Below are positions 22,491 to 34,500 of a stretch of DNA of 64,000 nt, piece after piece. Numbering within the stretch: position 1 is the first letter of the stretch; every line of letters begins with the position of its first letter. The DNA is taken from assembly GCA_963854735.1 (NCBI GenBank), contig OY978097.1:248001-312000 (forward strand). Reading direction: 5' to 3'. The notes beneath the pieces are model-generated. The model had not been told where the DNA came from and did no database searches. It was given only the letters and a program-made list of their open reading frames with translations. Position numbers and translations under genes: made by a program. This DNA is from Marvania coccoides (lineage: Eukaryota > Chlorophyta > Trebouxiophyceae > Chlorellales > Chlorellaceae).

Positions 22491-24045
22491 TCAGGGCCAG
22501 AGGGCCTGCAGGAAGCACCCGGCGGGGATTGTGATGCCGTTGACGGTGACAGAGTCGGGGATCTTGCAGGGGGGCTGGTGCACCTGCGAATCCCGTATAT
22601 AAAGGAAAGTAATGTTAGAGGGTCATTTGATCAGAATTTAAATAAAATAACGAGACAAGTGGAATTTCACAATTTCAGGGCCGAGAGTTCGGGGCAACTT
22701 TCGTCGTGATTCATCAGTGCAGCACCCATAGAGTAACAAAAAACAGAAACCTTCAGCCGGTAATGCACTGTTAACAAGTCACTCACGTCAGCCAGGGAGA
22801 CGGCGGAGATGCCGAAGATGTTGTTGTTGAGCGGGTCGCTGAGGTGGGTGGAGAGCGCCGCCAGGGGGTTGACGCCCCAGACCTGGGCAGCCATCGTGAA
22901 CCCGATAAATGCGAGCTGCGGTTCGAAAAGAGCGACGTTTCAGTTTCAGGATAAGATACATCGCAACTGTTGTAGAGGTGTTTGGAGAATCCACATATAA
23001 TTGTCCTCCTCTTCTCTTACCATGGCCAGACGACCGTTCTTGATCTCCTTGACCTTCAGCTCAGCCAGATCTCCGGGCACGAAGGGAGCAAACACACCGC
23101 CGCTACAGAAATGGAAAAAAGAAACCAACACATTAGTCACATGAAGAGAACGACTATTTTAAAGCGCTGCAAAGACGCCGGACTCACGGGTATCCGACCT
23201 CGTGGGGCGCCAGCTTGTTGCTGGTGAAGACGGGGTCCTGGTCCTGGGATCCGGGGTTCAGCACGTCGTAGCCTCGCTTGGACTCCACCCAGTGCATCAC
23301 AAACAGCTCGAAGCCGAGCAGACCAGCCAGGTTGAAGGGCAGCTCCAGGGTAGCGCCGGAGGTGTACCAGAAGACGTCGGGGTGGGTGATCTCCTGGGCC
23401 AGGATGCCGGCAACGCCCAGCATCGCCCAGCGGCAGTGCACGCGCTCGGACTCAGCGAACCAGTTGAGGCGCTCGGGGTTGGCGCCGAGACCCAGGGGGT
23501 CGTATCCGTAGCAGGCGGGCAGCTTGCAGTCCTCCAGGTGCGCGGGGAAGTCGGATCCGGGCAGCCTTTACCATTAAAACAGTGAAGAAGACGAGGGTCA
23601 GTCACTTGAAAATAAGACGTGCAGCTGTGTGTGTGTTTTTCGGATTTTTTTATTCCTTTCTGGGTGATAAATAGATTCAAGGCGCATAAAAACGAAGCCC
23701 GTAAATTGCTCACCAGTTGGGGCGGGCAGCGGCGCGGACGGTGACTCCGGAGCGGCGAGAGGCCTGCACAGTGGGGACAAAGAGGGGCGATCGCGATGAA
23801 TTCCGTGTTAATTTCCACGCTTGGTATCGATATCAATCCAGACAGCAGCAGATCCCGCTTTTTAAGGGGGGTGAGATAATCTTATTTTTCCATGTCGAAA
23901 ACTTGTCCCCAGGGAAGGGGTTGTGCGCTGTTGCGCGCTGGTCCATGTGCATGATATTCCGAGTGTGAATTCAAACCTCCCAACTTGCCTTGGCGGAGGG
24001 CTTGACGAGTGCAGCGGAGCGCAGGGAAGTCATAGCGGAGGCCAT
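22491..24045 (-). CDS. LHCA: Light-harvesting chlorophyll-binding protein (LHCI-type), LHC gene 1
   Basis: Exons complement(23989..24045), (23714..23763), (23188..23565), (23021..23102), (22787..22915), (22491..22583); 262 residues. Plastid thylakoid antenna protein with three helices. Seen: transit peptide rich in Ala/Ser (MASAMTSLRSAALVK), LPGSDFPAHLEDC, helix-1 Chl-binding [18 protein letters not shown], helix 2 with GFELFVMHWVESKRG, and helix 3 KEIKNGRLAMLAFIGFTMAA. The FWYTSG and PAHL motifs and the C-terminal NPLAALSTHLSDP favour a PSI antenna; exact subtype not resolved. First intron is GC-AG (AAG|GCAAGT, complement 23764..23988) at codon 19, same as in LHC gene 2. The third exon uses an AAG acceptor. 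Confidence 0.92.
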
Positions 24046-24282
24046 GATATCTAAATTATCCGTGTATCTGGGGGCGTCCGCAACTTGCAGATTATACAAA
24101 CCACGACAAAGGCGCTGTGCCAGGCGAGCGAGGCGTAGATAGAAGCTCGCCTAGAAAAACGCCAAGATCGTCGCGCCAATTCTCGATAAGAAGTCGATTT
24201 TGTTTGGCTCGATCTCGACGGGAAAACGGTCTGCAACTTTTTAAACAGTTTCATTCCTCTCAAATTTTGTTAAGAATCCAGG
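24046..24282. promoter_or_regulatory. Shared 237-base bidirectional promoter of two LHC genes
   Basis: The start codons of the two divergent LHC genes are 237 bases apart, so both core promoters and 5' UTRs lie here. No TATA box or named light element is claimed. Confidence 0.6.
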
Positions 24283-25783
24283 ATGATCGCTTCGGCCTCT
24301 CGCGTTGCCGGCCTGCAGGCCAGGAGCACCCTCCCCAAGGCAAGTCTTTGTTTCACAGTCTCTACAGCGATCAATCATTTCCCCTGAGAATCTCGCAATT
24401 GGATGATGGTATCGTATATTACGCATGTCGATGTCCCAGATCAAAGTTTAAGCGAAATTGCCGTGCTTTTTACAAACCCATGAAAACTTTGTCTTTGATA
24501 TTTTTTGAACATTTTGTTCGCAACCCGGCGTTCTCTATGCTCTTTACGGAATATTGTCGAATTATTTATACCGTCGGCAGCACGCTGCGTGCGTTTTATT
24601 AACGCATTTTTTTCCTCGTTCTCCGTCCCTGCAGGCCTCCCGCCGCTCGGTGGCCGTCCGCGCCGCTGGTGCCGCTTGGTTCCCCGGAAAGGAGGCCCCC
24701 GCCCACCTGGCGGCTGCCTCTACTCTTCCTGGAAGTGAGTCGATGATTTTTTTTGTTTTTCGCTTGCATGCAATTAATATTATATTATCATTCCGCTGAC
24801 TTGTATCTCTCTTTCTTCCCTAACCAAAACAGACTACGGATTCGATCCCCTGATGCTGGGCAAAACCGAGGAGGCGATGAAGTGGTACGTGCAGGCTGAG
24901 CTGCAGAACGGCCGCTGGGCCATGCTGGGCGTTGCCGGCATCCTCGGCGCTGAGCTGACCGGCCACTCCTGGTACACCGCCGGCGAGCAGCAGTACTTTG
25001 CCGACCCCAAGGTGCTGTTCGCCATCCAGATTATTCTGTTCCACTGGGTGGAGATCCGCAGGCTGCAGGACTTCAACAGCCCCGTGAGTTGCATAATTTT
25101 ACTGCTACTGCTACTCTTCTATTCTTTTCACGCTTCTTTTCGTTTGTATGTCGTTTGTTTTGGGTACTAAAAAACATTGGAAGACTACAAAAGAACTGTG
25201 TTTCAAAGCAATAACTGAACTCGTTCACCGTTAATTAATCTTTTTGCAGGGCTCTGCCAACCAAGACCCCATCTTCACCTCCAACTCCCTGCCCTCCACC
25301 GGCACCCCCGGATACCCCGGAGGCATCTTCGACCCCGCTGGCTTCTCAAAGGGCAACCTGGCAGAGCTGAAGCAGAAGGAGATCAAGAACGCCCGCCTTG
25401 CCATGGTGAGCAGGGAAAACAACTATAAAGGAGTTAGAAGCTCAGAAATAGCTTGAAAGAGGGCCCCATGTTTTGCCCTTTCTCATGCTGACAAAATTGA
25501 AACTGGGGGCTCACTCTTTAAATACTTTACATCGCCCTCTTCTCGATTTGCAGATCGCATTTTTGGGATTCGTGGTGCAGCACGCCGCGACCGGCGCCGG
25601 ACCCCTGGACAACCTGTCCGCGCATCTGGCTGACCCCTGGTCCGTCAACTTCTTCACCAACGGCATCTCCGTAAGTTGTATATGTTTTGCTGTGCGCCAA
25701 ACTCCCCTCTATTCACGCGAATTATATTAATTGATTACTCGTTCTTATCATTGCAGGTGCCCGCCTACATTTTCGGACAGTAA
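24283..25783 (+). CDS. LHCA: Light-harvesting chlorophyll-binding protein (LHCI-type), LHC gene 2
   Basis: Exons 24283..24339, 24635..24734, 24833..25083, 25250..25405, 25554..25670, 25757..25783; 235 residues. Thylakoid antenna protein. Seen: transit peptide ([19 protein letters not shown]), [23 protein letters not shown], helix 1 [19 protein letters not shown], helix 2 [17 protein letters not shown], helix 3 [19 protein letters not shown], and the C-terminus VPAYIFGQ. Helix-3 Asn in KNARLAM is a Chl ligand. A Lhca1-like PSI antenna is likely. Intron 1 (24340..24634) starts AAG|GCAAGT after codon 19, matching LHC gene 1 in position, phase and donor. Divergent from LHC gene 1 and co-regulation is expected. 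Confidence 0.92.
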
Positions 25784-26423
25784 ATATACAATCTTTGGAG
25801 AATGCCGTCGCTTACATGAGCTTCTTAGTTGATACCCCACCCACCCCCAGTCGAGCAACCCAACGAAATGTCGAGATTTTATTTTTCTTTTAGCTGTGCA
25901 TTACGTGTGTAAAGCCTGCCTGCCTGGATTCTGTAACAAAATGCGGAGGAACACACATAATTTTTAAGAGATGAAAGCAGTGCATCCACGTGGAGAAGTA
26001 ATTTCCAGGGACAGCAGTCTGCTGCCGAAGTTAATATTAAACTAGCTAATGCTTGGTATGGTTAAACAAGAATTGGACAAGATTGGACGACGTATATCAT
26101 GCATGAAGACCCACCACGCTCCGTTTGTTGGGGGCTCCACAAAAACATAATTGGAAAAAGGTAAAGCCCTGGTGAAAAACAATATTTCAAAGGTAACAAA
26201 CGAACGACAGGGTACTACTAACGAAAAATGAATGAATCTTTGTAGATGTTGCAGATGTTTAAGTTCGGGGAGAATGAATGTTCGGGGAGAATGAACCCCG
26301 CCAAAAATAATCGCCGAAACGGAAAAAATGGAAAGTAGGAAGAATGACAATTTGTAAGTTATATAATGTGGTGGAAATCAATCAATGCATACTTGGTACT
26401 ATTTAATATATGTTAAAAATACC
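25784..26423. other. Convergent intergenic region
   Basis: 640 bases between LHC gene 2 and the ABCB pair; contains a short duplicated phrase near 26265-26295 (GTTCGGGGAGAATGAA twice). No gene seen. Confidence 0.4.
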
Positions 26424-27536
26424 TCAAACGCCCGCTGACAGCTGGCGAGCCACCAGCCGTGAGTAGGCTCCACCCAGCGCCACAAGGTCGTCGTGTTGCC
26501 CCTGCTCCAGAATCTTGCCGTGGTAGACCACGGCGATGACGTCAGCGTCGCGAATGGTGGACAGCCGGTGCGCAACCACCACCGTGGTTCTGCCAACCAT
26601 CAGCCGTTCCAGAGCCTCCTGCACCACGCGCTCGCTCTCGGCGTCCAGCGCAGAGGTGGCCTCGTCCAGCAGCAGGATCTTCGGGTCTTTGACCACCGCC
26701 CTGGCGATGGCAATGCGCTGCTTCTGCCCGCCACTCAGCTGAATGGCCCCCTCGCCCAACATGGTGTCATAGCCCTCAGGCAGGGCCTCGATGAAGGTGT
26801 GGGCGTTGGCCGCCTTGGCGGCAGCCACCACGTCCTCCAGGCTGGCCTGCTGGCGGCCGTACCGAATGTTTTCAGCAACGCTCATGTTGAAGAGCACCGG
26901 CTCCTGGCTGACCAGCCCGATGTTGGAGCGCAGCCAGTGCAGGTTGAGGGTCTTGATGTCCACGCCGTCCAGCAGCACTGCGCCTTTGTGGGGGTCGTAG
27001 AACCGCTCGATGAGCTGCACCACGGTGGACTTGCCGCTGCCGCTCTCGCCCACCAGCGCCACAGTGGCGCCTGCGGGCACGGTGAGGTTAAAATTGCGGA
27101 AAACGGGGGCGTCGGGGCGCATGGGGTAGGCGAAGGTCACATTTTTTAGGACGATCTCTCCGGAGATTTCGGTTGGCCGCTCGCCGCCGGGGTCAGAAGC
27201 ATCGATCTTGGGCTTGCGATCGATAACGGAGAACACGCGCTGCACGGCGCTCTTTCCCTTGGCTACGTCTGGAGGAATAAAAAAGGAAAAAACAGACACA
27301 GTGAGGAAAAAAAATACCACGGTCTTATTTTATTGGTTTAATAGGAAACAAAGTGAAATGGGCAGCTTACCAGGGAAGTAGACCTGGGCTTGGGCCATGC
27401 CGATAGCGGCCATGAAGATGGACATGAAGGCGATGAGGGCGCTTTGGAAGGAGGAGTAGCCGCGGGACACCTCAATGCCCATGTACCTAAAAATAAATTA
27501 AAGGAAATAAATGGGAAGGTAATACGAAAATAATTC

Positions 27537-27607
<71 letters not shown>

Positions 27608-30600
27608 AAAGGGAAAGCAAACGCACCAGAAGGACAGTGCGTAGACTCCAAAGAGCACCAGCTGGGAAACGCCAAGGCCTGCGCCCGCGTAGTTGGCACG
27701 CTTGCGGGCGTCTTGGGTGGGAGCTTTCAGGCTGCGAATGTACAACCCAGACACCTGATCCTCCATGCCAAAGGCGGCCACGGTGCGCGCCGAAGAGAAG
27801 GCCTCGGAGGCGGTGGCGTTGGCGGCAGCAAACTTGTTCTCCTCGTCGGTGCCTGCCGACAGCATGAAGGAGTTCTGGATGACGACGCACACGGCCAGAA
27901 TGGGCAGCGTGGCGGTGACCACTAGCGTCATGCGCCAGCTGTTGACGAAGGCCACGATGAGACCACCGATGATCGTCACAAGGTTCTGCGAGTAAAAGAG
28001 AGGGAAGACAGGGAGAAAATCAATGAAAACCAGTCTATAAATATCTATTGGAAACTGAAAATATAAGAATTAAATTAAAACAGTCGGAAACGAGTTGCAG
28101 ACAAACTTTATTTATGCAAGTGTTTTACTTTCGCTCTTACCTGCGTCAGAAGGCCCATGGTGTCTCCAAACTGGCCCTTGACGGCCAGCGCATCAGCTGA
28201 CAGCTTGCTGGTGAGCACCCCACTGGAGTTCTCCTCCCTGTCAAACCACCCAATCTCCTGGCGCAGCAGCGCCTGCATCATCATCACGCGCACGCGGCGC
28301 CCCAGGCGCTGGCCCATGTACGAGAAGCAGAAGGACTGCATGAAGGAGGCGATGAGGGAGGCGAAGCCGATGCCCATGAAGATGAGGCTCCACTTGCGAG
28401 CGCCGCTTGCAATCTCATCGACAGGGGCGTAAAACACGCCCACTAGGGAGCTCAGAGCCAGCGAAAAGATGGGGAACATCATGCCCATGACGGCAGAGCC
28501 CAGGATGCCACCCAGCGCGGCCGGCAGCTCGGGCTTGTTCAGCGCTGCAAGGCGGCGGAGACCAACTTTGACTGGAGGGCCATCTGAGGCTTCGGCTGCA
28601 GGCTTCTTAGGGGCGGGCTTGGGCTTGGCGGGGGCGGCAGGGGGCTTGGCGCGCATGGAGAAGAAGCGGCGCATTCCGCTGGCCATCCGAGTGGGGCCCA
28701 TCTGAACGGAAGGGGGAAATAAAATAAAGCCGGAGACGGGCATGTAAATTTTAGTCGCAAAATCAAGAAAATTCTTAATAGGAAAACCAGCGAGCAAACG
28801 ACGTCAAAATTCGTATATCGAAGGGAGGGGTCACTCACCACAGGCGCCCCCACGCCGGTTCCCAGGCCCTTTCTGACGGCATCTCTGGACACTGTCAGAC
28901 CATCAACCACCCTGTCCACAGCGTCATCGAGCGCACCAACCTCGTCCGCAGCCTCGTCCAGCTCATCTGCACCGTCCATGTCCTCCGCGGTGATGACACT
29001 GGCGCCAGAGAAGCTGGTAACGCTGAAAGAGCGCTTCACGCCGCTCTTCGCCGCGTGCTGGTCCTCAGCGGACGACTGCTGCATGTGCACCAGCGTGGCG
29101 TAGGCGCCTCCAGTCGCCACCAGCTCCTCGTGCCGTCCCTGCTCAATGACCTGCCCTTTCTTGACCACAGCAATCATGTCAGCGTCCCTCACTGTGGACA
29201 GCCGGTGCGCGACCACAACGGTGGTGCGCCCCACCATGAGCTTGTCCAGCGCGTCTTGCACGATATGCTCGCTCTCAGAGTCCAGCGCGGAGGTCGCCTC
29301 GTCCAGCAGCAGCACCTTGGGGTCCTTGAGAATGGCCCGCGCAATGGCGATGCGCTGCTTCTGCCCGCCAGACATCTGGACGCCCTTCTCTCCCACGTGG
29401 GTGTCGTACCCTCGGGGCAGCCCAGAGATGAAGGTGTGGGCATTGGCTCCCTTGGCAGCTTCGATCACCTCCGCTTCGGTGGAGCCAGGCTTGCCAAACA
29501 GGATGTTCTCGCGGATGGTGGTGGCGAACAGCGTGGGCTCCTGGCTGACCAGCCCCATCTGCGAGCGCAGCCAGCGAAGCTGCAGGGAGCGCAGGTCGAT
29601 GCCGTCCAGCAGCACGGCGCCCTGCTGGGGGTCGTAGAACCGCTCGATGAGCTGCACCACGGTGGACTTGCCGCTCCCGCTCTCGCCCACCAGCGCCACA
29701 GTCTTGCCGGCAGGCACGGTGAGGCTGAACCCGTTGAAAACGGGCTTCTCGGGGCGGGAGGGGTACGCAAACACCACGTCGCGCAGCTCCAGCTGGCCCT
29801 CAATGGCCTTTGGCTCCTGCCCAGGGTCGTCAGCATTGATCTGGGAGGTGCGGTCGAGGATGGAGAACAGCCGCGCTGCAGCCACCTGTCCCTGCTGGAA
29901 GTACTGTACGTTGGGCATGCCCTGGCCCAATGCCATTCCCCCGATGAGGGCGGAGAACAGCACGGTGAGGGTCTGCCCGCCGTTGTAGTCACCGGCGATC
30001 ACGCGGGTGGAACCGTACCACATGGCCAGCGCGTAGCTGCACACAGAACATAAGAAAAAGAAAGTTGTGGGTAAGGAAGAAAGAAAAATGCTGAAAGGCG
30101 CAGCAACCGCCTATTAAACTAGAACTTACGCGCAAAAGGCGATGCAGTTGATGAACCCGAGGGTTGTGCCGCCCAGGAAGCCCTGGCGGATGCCTGTGTT
30201 CATCGGCGTCACCAGCAGCTCTCCAAACTCATCAACCGTCCTCTCCTCGCCGTTGAAGGCGTGCACGGTGCGCACGTTGGACAGCGCCTGCTGCGCCAGC
30301 GAGTTGGCCCCAGCGTACGCTTTGTTCATCGTGGACGTAAACTTTGAGATGAAATACATCAGGAGAAAGCCAGCACCGCCGAGGAGCGGCAGCAGCGACA
30401 GCACCACCAGCGCCATGTCCCACCCGCGCACAATGGCTGCAAATTGAGGAATGAACGGGGTGGGGTGGGGGGGTGGGGGGGGTAATTAAGAAAATACGGC
30501 CTAGTGAATAATCGAGATGACGAAACATGAATTGATCCGTGGGGTATTTACCGATGACGATTCCAGCAATGGCAGTGGACATGAAGAAGATGAACATGGC

Positions 30601-31291
30601 GACCTTCTCTCCGATGGCCTGCGTGATGCTGATGCAGTCCTCGTTCAAGCCCTGCATGGTGCGAAAGAATTTTTTTTAGCATCAGCAATAAAATACACCT
30701 CCGCAAAAAGATCGCATTTTTATTCCCACGCGCCTGCAGCAGGTAGCCAGAGGTGCCGGTCGTGTCAAAGTAGCCAATCTCCTGCTGCATCACGTGCCGC
30801 AGGTACTGCCCCCTCATTCGGTTGACCTGGCGAACCGAGGTGGCCGCCCAAAACAGGCCCTGCGCGTAGGCTCCGAAGAACGCAGCGATACCCAGATACA
30901 TGAAATACGGCACCGACTTATTGATTTCTGAGGTCAGGGAGTCGATGTCGTCCTGGTAGGTGCCGAAGCTGTTTAAGATGTCGCCAAAAATGACGGCAAA
31001 GACTGGCATGGATGCGCCATTGATCATTGACCCCAGGGTGCCCACAATGATGGACAGGATGTCCCACTTGTCCGCGTATCTGCATGCGCAAGGAAACAGC
31101 ACGGATTTTGGTTGAGATGTGGGCTCAATAAGGTTGTGGGCGGCGGCAGGAACTGACCTGAACAGCGAGAAGTAGGGGACGCGGCCGGCGGGGACGTCGC
31201 CGTTTGCCTTTTGAATGTCGGAGGCGGAGGTGCCGCCCGGAGAGGGCGGGCTCTCCATCGAGAACACAGCGGTCTGCTTTTTCTCAGCCAT
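26424..31291 (-). CDS. Full-size ABCB (P-glycoprotein/MDR-type) transporter, copy 2
   Basis: Exons complement(31158..31291), (30734..31079), (30552..30651), (30130..30436), (28839..30036), (28141..28701), (27627..27985), (27371..27486), (26424..27268); 1321 residues in TMD-NBD-TMD-NBD order. ATP-driven exporter or auxin-like transporter of hydrophobic compounds; substrate not inferable. Seen in each NBD: Walker [10 protein letters not shown], signature MSGGQKQ (NBD1) or LSGGQKQ (NBD2), Walker [12 protein letters not shown], and the switch VAHRLST. TMD signs include [19 protein letters not shown] and QEIGYFD. Intron 2 (complement 30652..30733) begins CAG|GCGCGT, GC-AG forced by phase. Intron 7 carries a TA microsatellite. 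Tandem copy lies just upstream. Confidence 0.92.
27541..27604. repeat. (TA)n microsatellite in an ABCB intron
   Basis: About 32 TA units within intron 7 of ABCB copy 2; likely length-polymorphic. Confidence 0.97.
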
Positions 31292-31579
31292 ACTCGCAGC
31301 CAGGAAATATGAGCCGATTGGTTCCCTCCAAAAATGTATTAGTGCGTGACCAAATAATTCCTTTGGAGAAACGCACGATTAATGGACGAGTTTGCGTAGT
31401 AGTCTGAGATTTTGATTTTCAATGCTGGATTGAGAAAAATACTATGACTTTTTGCAAAGGCGTCGGTTCTCCAACCTTACACTATTATTTACATGTCCAA
31501 ACGTAACAGGAAAAAAGACAATGTGCGTGTAAACCTGAACCGCGTTTGTGCTTGAATTCTGCTCGCATAATCCTCCTTT

Positions 31580-34500
31580 TTAAACGGCTAGGTTCTGGCG
31601 TGCGACCAGCCGAGCGTACGCCCCACCACCCGCCACCAGCGCCTCGTGACGCCCCTGTTCGACGACTTGGCCCTTGAACACAACTGCAATCGAGTCAGCG
31701 TCGCGAATGGTGGACAGCCGGTGCGCAACCACCACCGTGGTTCTGCCAACCATGAGCCGTTCCAGAGCCTCCTGCACCACGTGCTCGCTCTCGGCGTCCA
31801 GCGCAGAGGTGGCCTCGTCCAGCAGCAGGATCTTCGGGTCTTTGACCACCGCCCTGGCGATGGCAATGCGCTGCTTCTGCCCGCCACTCAGCTGAATGGC
31901 CCCCTCGCCCAACATGGTGTCATAGCCCTCAGGCAGGGCCTCGATGAAGGTGTGGGCGTTGGCCGCCTTGGCGGCAGCCACCACGTCCTCCAGGCTGGCC
32001 TGCTGGCGGCCGTACCGAATGTTTTCAGCAACGCTCATGTTGAAGAGCACCGGCTCCTGGCTGACCAGCCCGATGTTGGAGCGCAGCCAGTGCAGGTTGA
32101 GGGTCTTGATGTCCACGCCGTCCAGCAGCACTGCGCCTTTGTGGGGGTCGTAGAACCGCTCGATGAGCTGCACCACGGTGGACTTGCCGCTGCCGCTCTC
32201 GCCCACCAGCGCCACAGTGGCGCCTGCGGGCACGGTGAGGTTAAAATTGCGGAAAACGGGGGCGTCGGGGCGCATGGGGTAGGCGAAATTGACGTTGCGC
32301 AGCACAATTTCGCCGGAGCAATCGATGGGGCGCACGCCGCCGGGGTCGGAAGCATCGATCTTGGGGCTGCGGTCGATGATGGAGAACACGCGCTGCACCG
32401 CGGCCCTGCCTTTAGCGACGTCGGGAAAGTGCAGCTGGGCCTGGGAGGCGCTGAAAGAGGCCAGGAAGATGGCGAAGAACGCCTTCAGTATGTCGACAAA
32501 GGAGGAGCGCCCCTCGCTGACCTCGATGCCGGCGAACCAGAAGGCTGCATTTGTTGAAGAGGGGGGAACGTGTTGCCGGGCATATATGGAGGAAAGGAAG
32601 AAAGTTTGGCAGCAGATAATGGGCAAGTAGGAATCTTTCAAATACATCATTGTTAAAATACATCGGTAAAAAGAAATGCTACTCGAATGCTTACCCAGGG
32701 CGATGGTGGCGTACATTACAAATTGGAAGAACCCAAAGCCGGCGCCGGACGAGATAATGCGACCCCGGGCCCTGGTGGTTGGCACCTTGAGCTGCCGCTC
32801 ATACAGCACCACCACCTGTCCCTCCATGCCAAACGCAGCCACGGTGCGAATGGAAGAAAATGCCTCAGCGGCGGTGGCGTTGGCAGCAGCGAAGGTGTCC
32901 CTCTCGCCGGAAACGTAGGCCAGGATGAGCTTGGACTGGATGATGGCGGCGGCAGCCATGAAGGGCATCATGGCGGTGACCACCAGCATCATGCGCCAGC
33001 TGTAGACCCCGGCGATGATGTAACCAGCAAATAGCGTGACCATATTCTGAGTGATCAGCCCCATGGTGTCTCCAAACTGGCCTTTGACGGCCAGCGCATC
33101 AGCTGACAGCTTGCTGGTGAGCACCCCGCTGGAGTTCTCCTCCTTGTCGTACCAGCCAACCTCTTGACGCAGCAGTGACCGCATCATCATCACACGCACC
33201 CGCCAGCCCAGGCGCTGGCCCATGAAGTTGAAGCAGTAGGCCTGCAGGACGGCAGCAAAGAGAGCGGCGAACCCGATTCCAGTGAACACCAGGGACCACT
33301 TGCGGGCGCCACTTTCCACCTCGCTGGGCACTACATGGGAGCATGGAGAAGAATAAAATATATGAAGCAGTTTTCGTTTTTTAATTAGCGACTGCTACCA
33401 TGAAATAATGACTCACGAGAAAGGTAGAAAACGCCGATCAGGGAAGAAAAAGCAAAGCTGAAAATTGGCATGAGCATGCCGAGAACCGCAGAGCCCAGGA
33501 GGCCGCCAAACGCTGCTGGCAGCTCTGGGCCGTTGAGCGAAGCCAGCCGCCGCAGTGGCACCTTGACTGGAGCAGCAGTGTCTGCTGGGGTTGGAGGCAG
33601 CGCCGGGGAGTAGTTTTCGGCAGCGGGAGCTTCCTGCTTCTTGCGGAAAGAGAGGAACTGACGCAACCCGCTGGCCAAGCGCGTAGGAGCCACCTGCAGG
33701 AGGAAAAAAGATATAAAGATAGATATGAAAAACAGGACCAAAAATAATCAAGCTTTTGTTATGGTAAAACTTATATTAGAGCTAGCTCACCATAGGAATG
33801 CCCAAGCCACTGGCTACGGCCGTCTCTGCCACTTCTTTGGTCACCTCCATGGTGCTCTTCACCACTTCCACAGCCTCATCCAGCACCCCAGGGACATTTG
33901 CATCCTCACCGACAGCCGTCATCTCCTCACCGCTGCCATCTCCTTCTTCTGCGAGGCTCAACGCACCCACAGAGTTTGTGGGCCTCGCCTTTGAGCTGTC
34001 TTGCTGCTCCTCAGCGGACGACTGCTGCATGTGCACCAGCGTGGCGTAGGCGCCTCCAGTCGCCACCAGCTCCTCGTGCCGTCCCTGCTCAATGACCTGC
34101 CCTTTCTTGACCACAGCAATCATGTCAGCGTCCCTCACTGTGGACAGCCGGTGCGCGACCACAACGGTGGTGCGCCCCACCATGAGCTTGTCCAGCGCGT
34201 CTTGCACGATATGCTCGCTCTCAGAGTCCAGCGCGGAGGTCGCCTCGTCCAGCAGCAGCACCTTGGGGTCCTTGAGAATGGCCCGCGCAATGGCGATGCG
34301 CTGCTTCTGCCCGCCAGACATCTGGACGCCCTTCTCTCCCACGTGGGTGTCGTACCCTCGGGGCAGCCCAGAGATGAAGGTGTGGGCATTGGCTCCCTTG
34401 GCAGCTTCGATCACCTCCGCTTCGGTGGAGCCAGGCTTGCCAAACAGGATGTTCTCGCGGATGGTGGTGGCGAACAGCGTGGGCTCCTGGCTGACCAGCC

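Noticed and set aside
31646..32557. Plus-strand open frame opposite ABCB copy 1 NBD2
   Set aside because: Antisense shadow of a confirmed exon with no independent signal.
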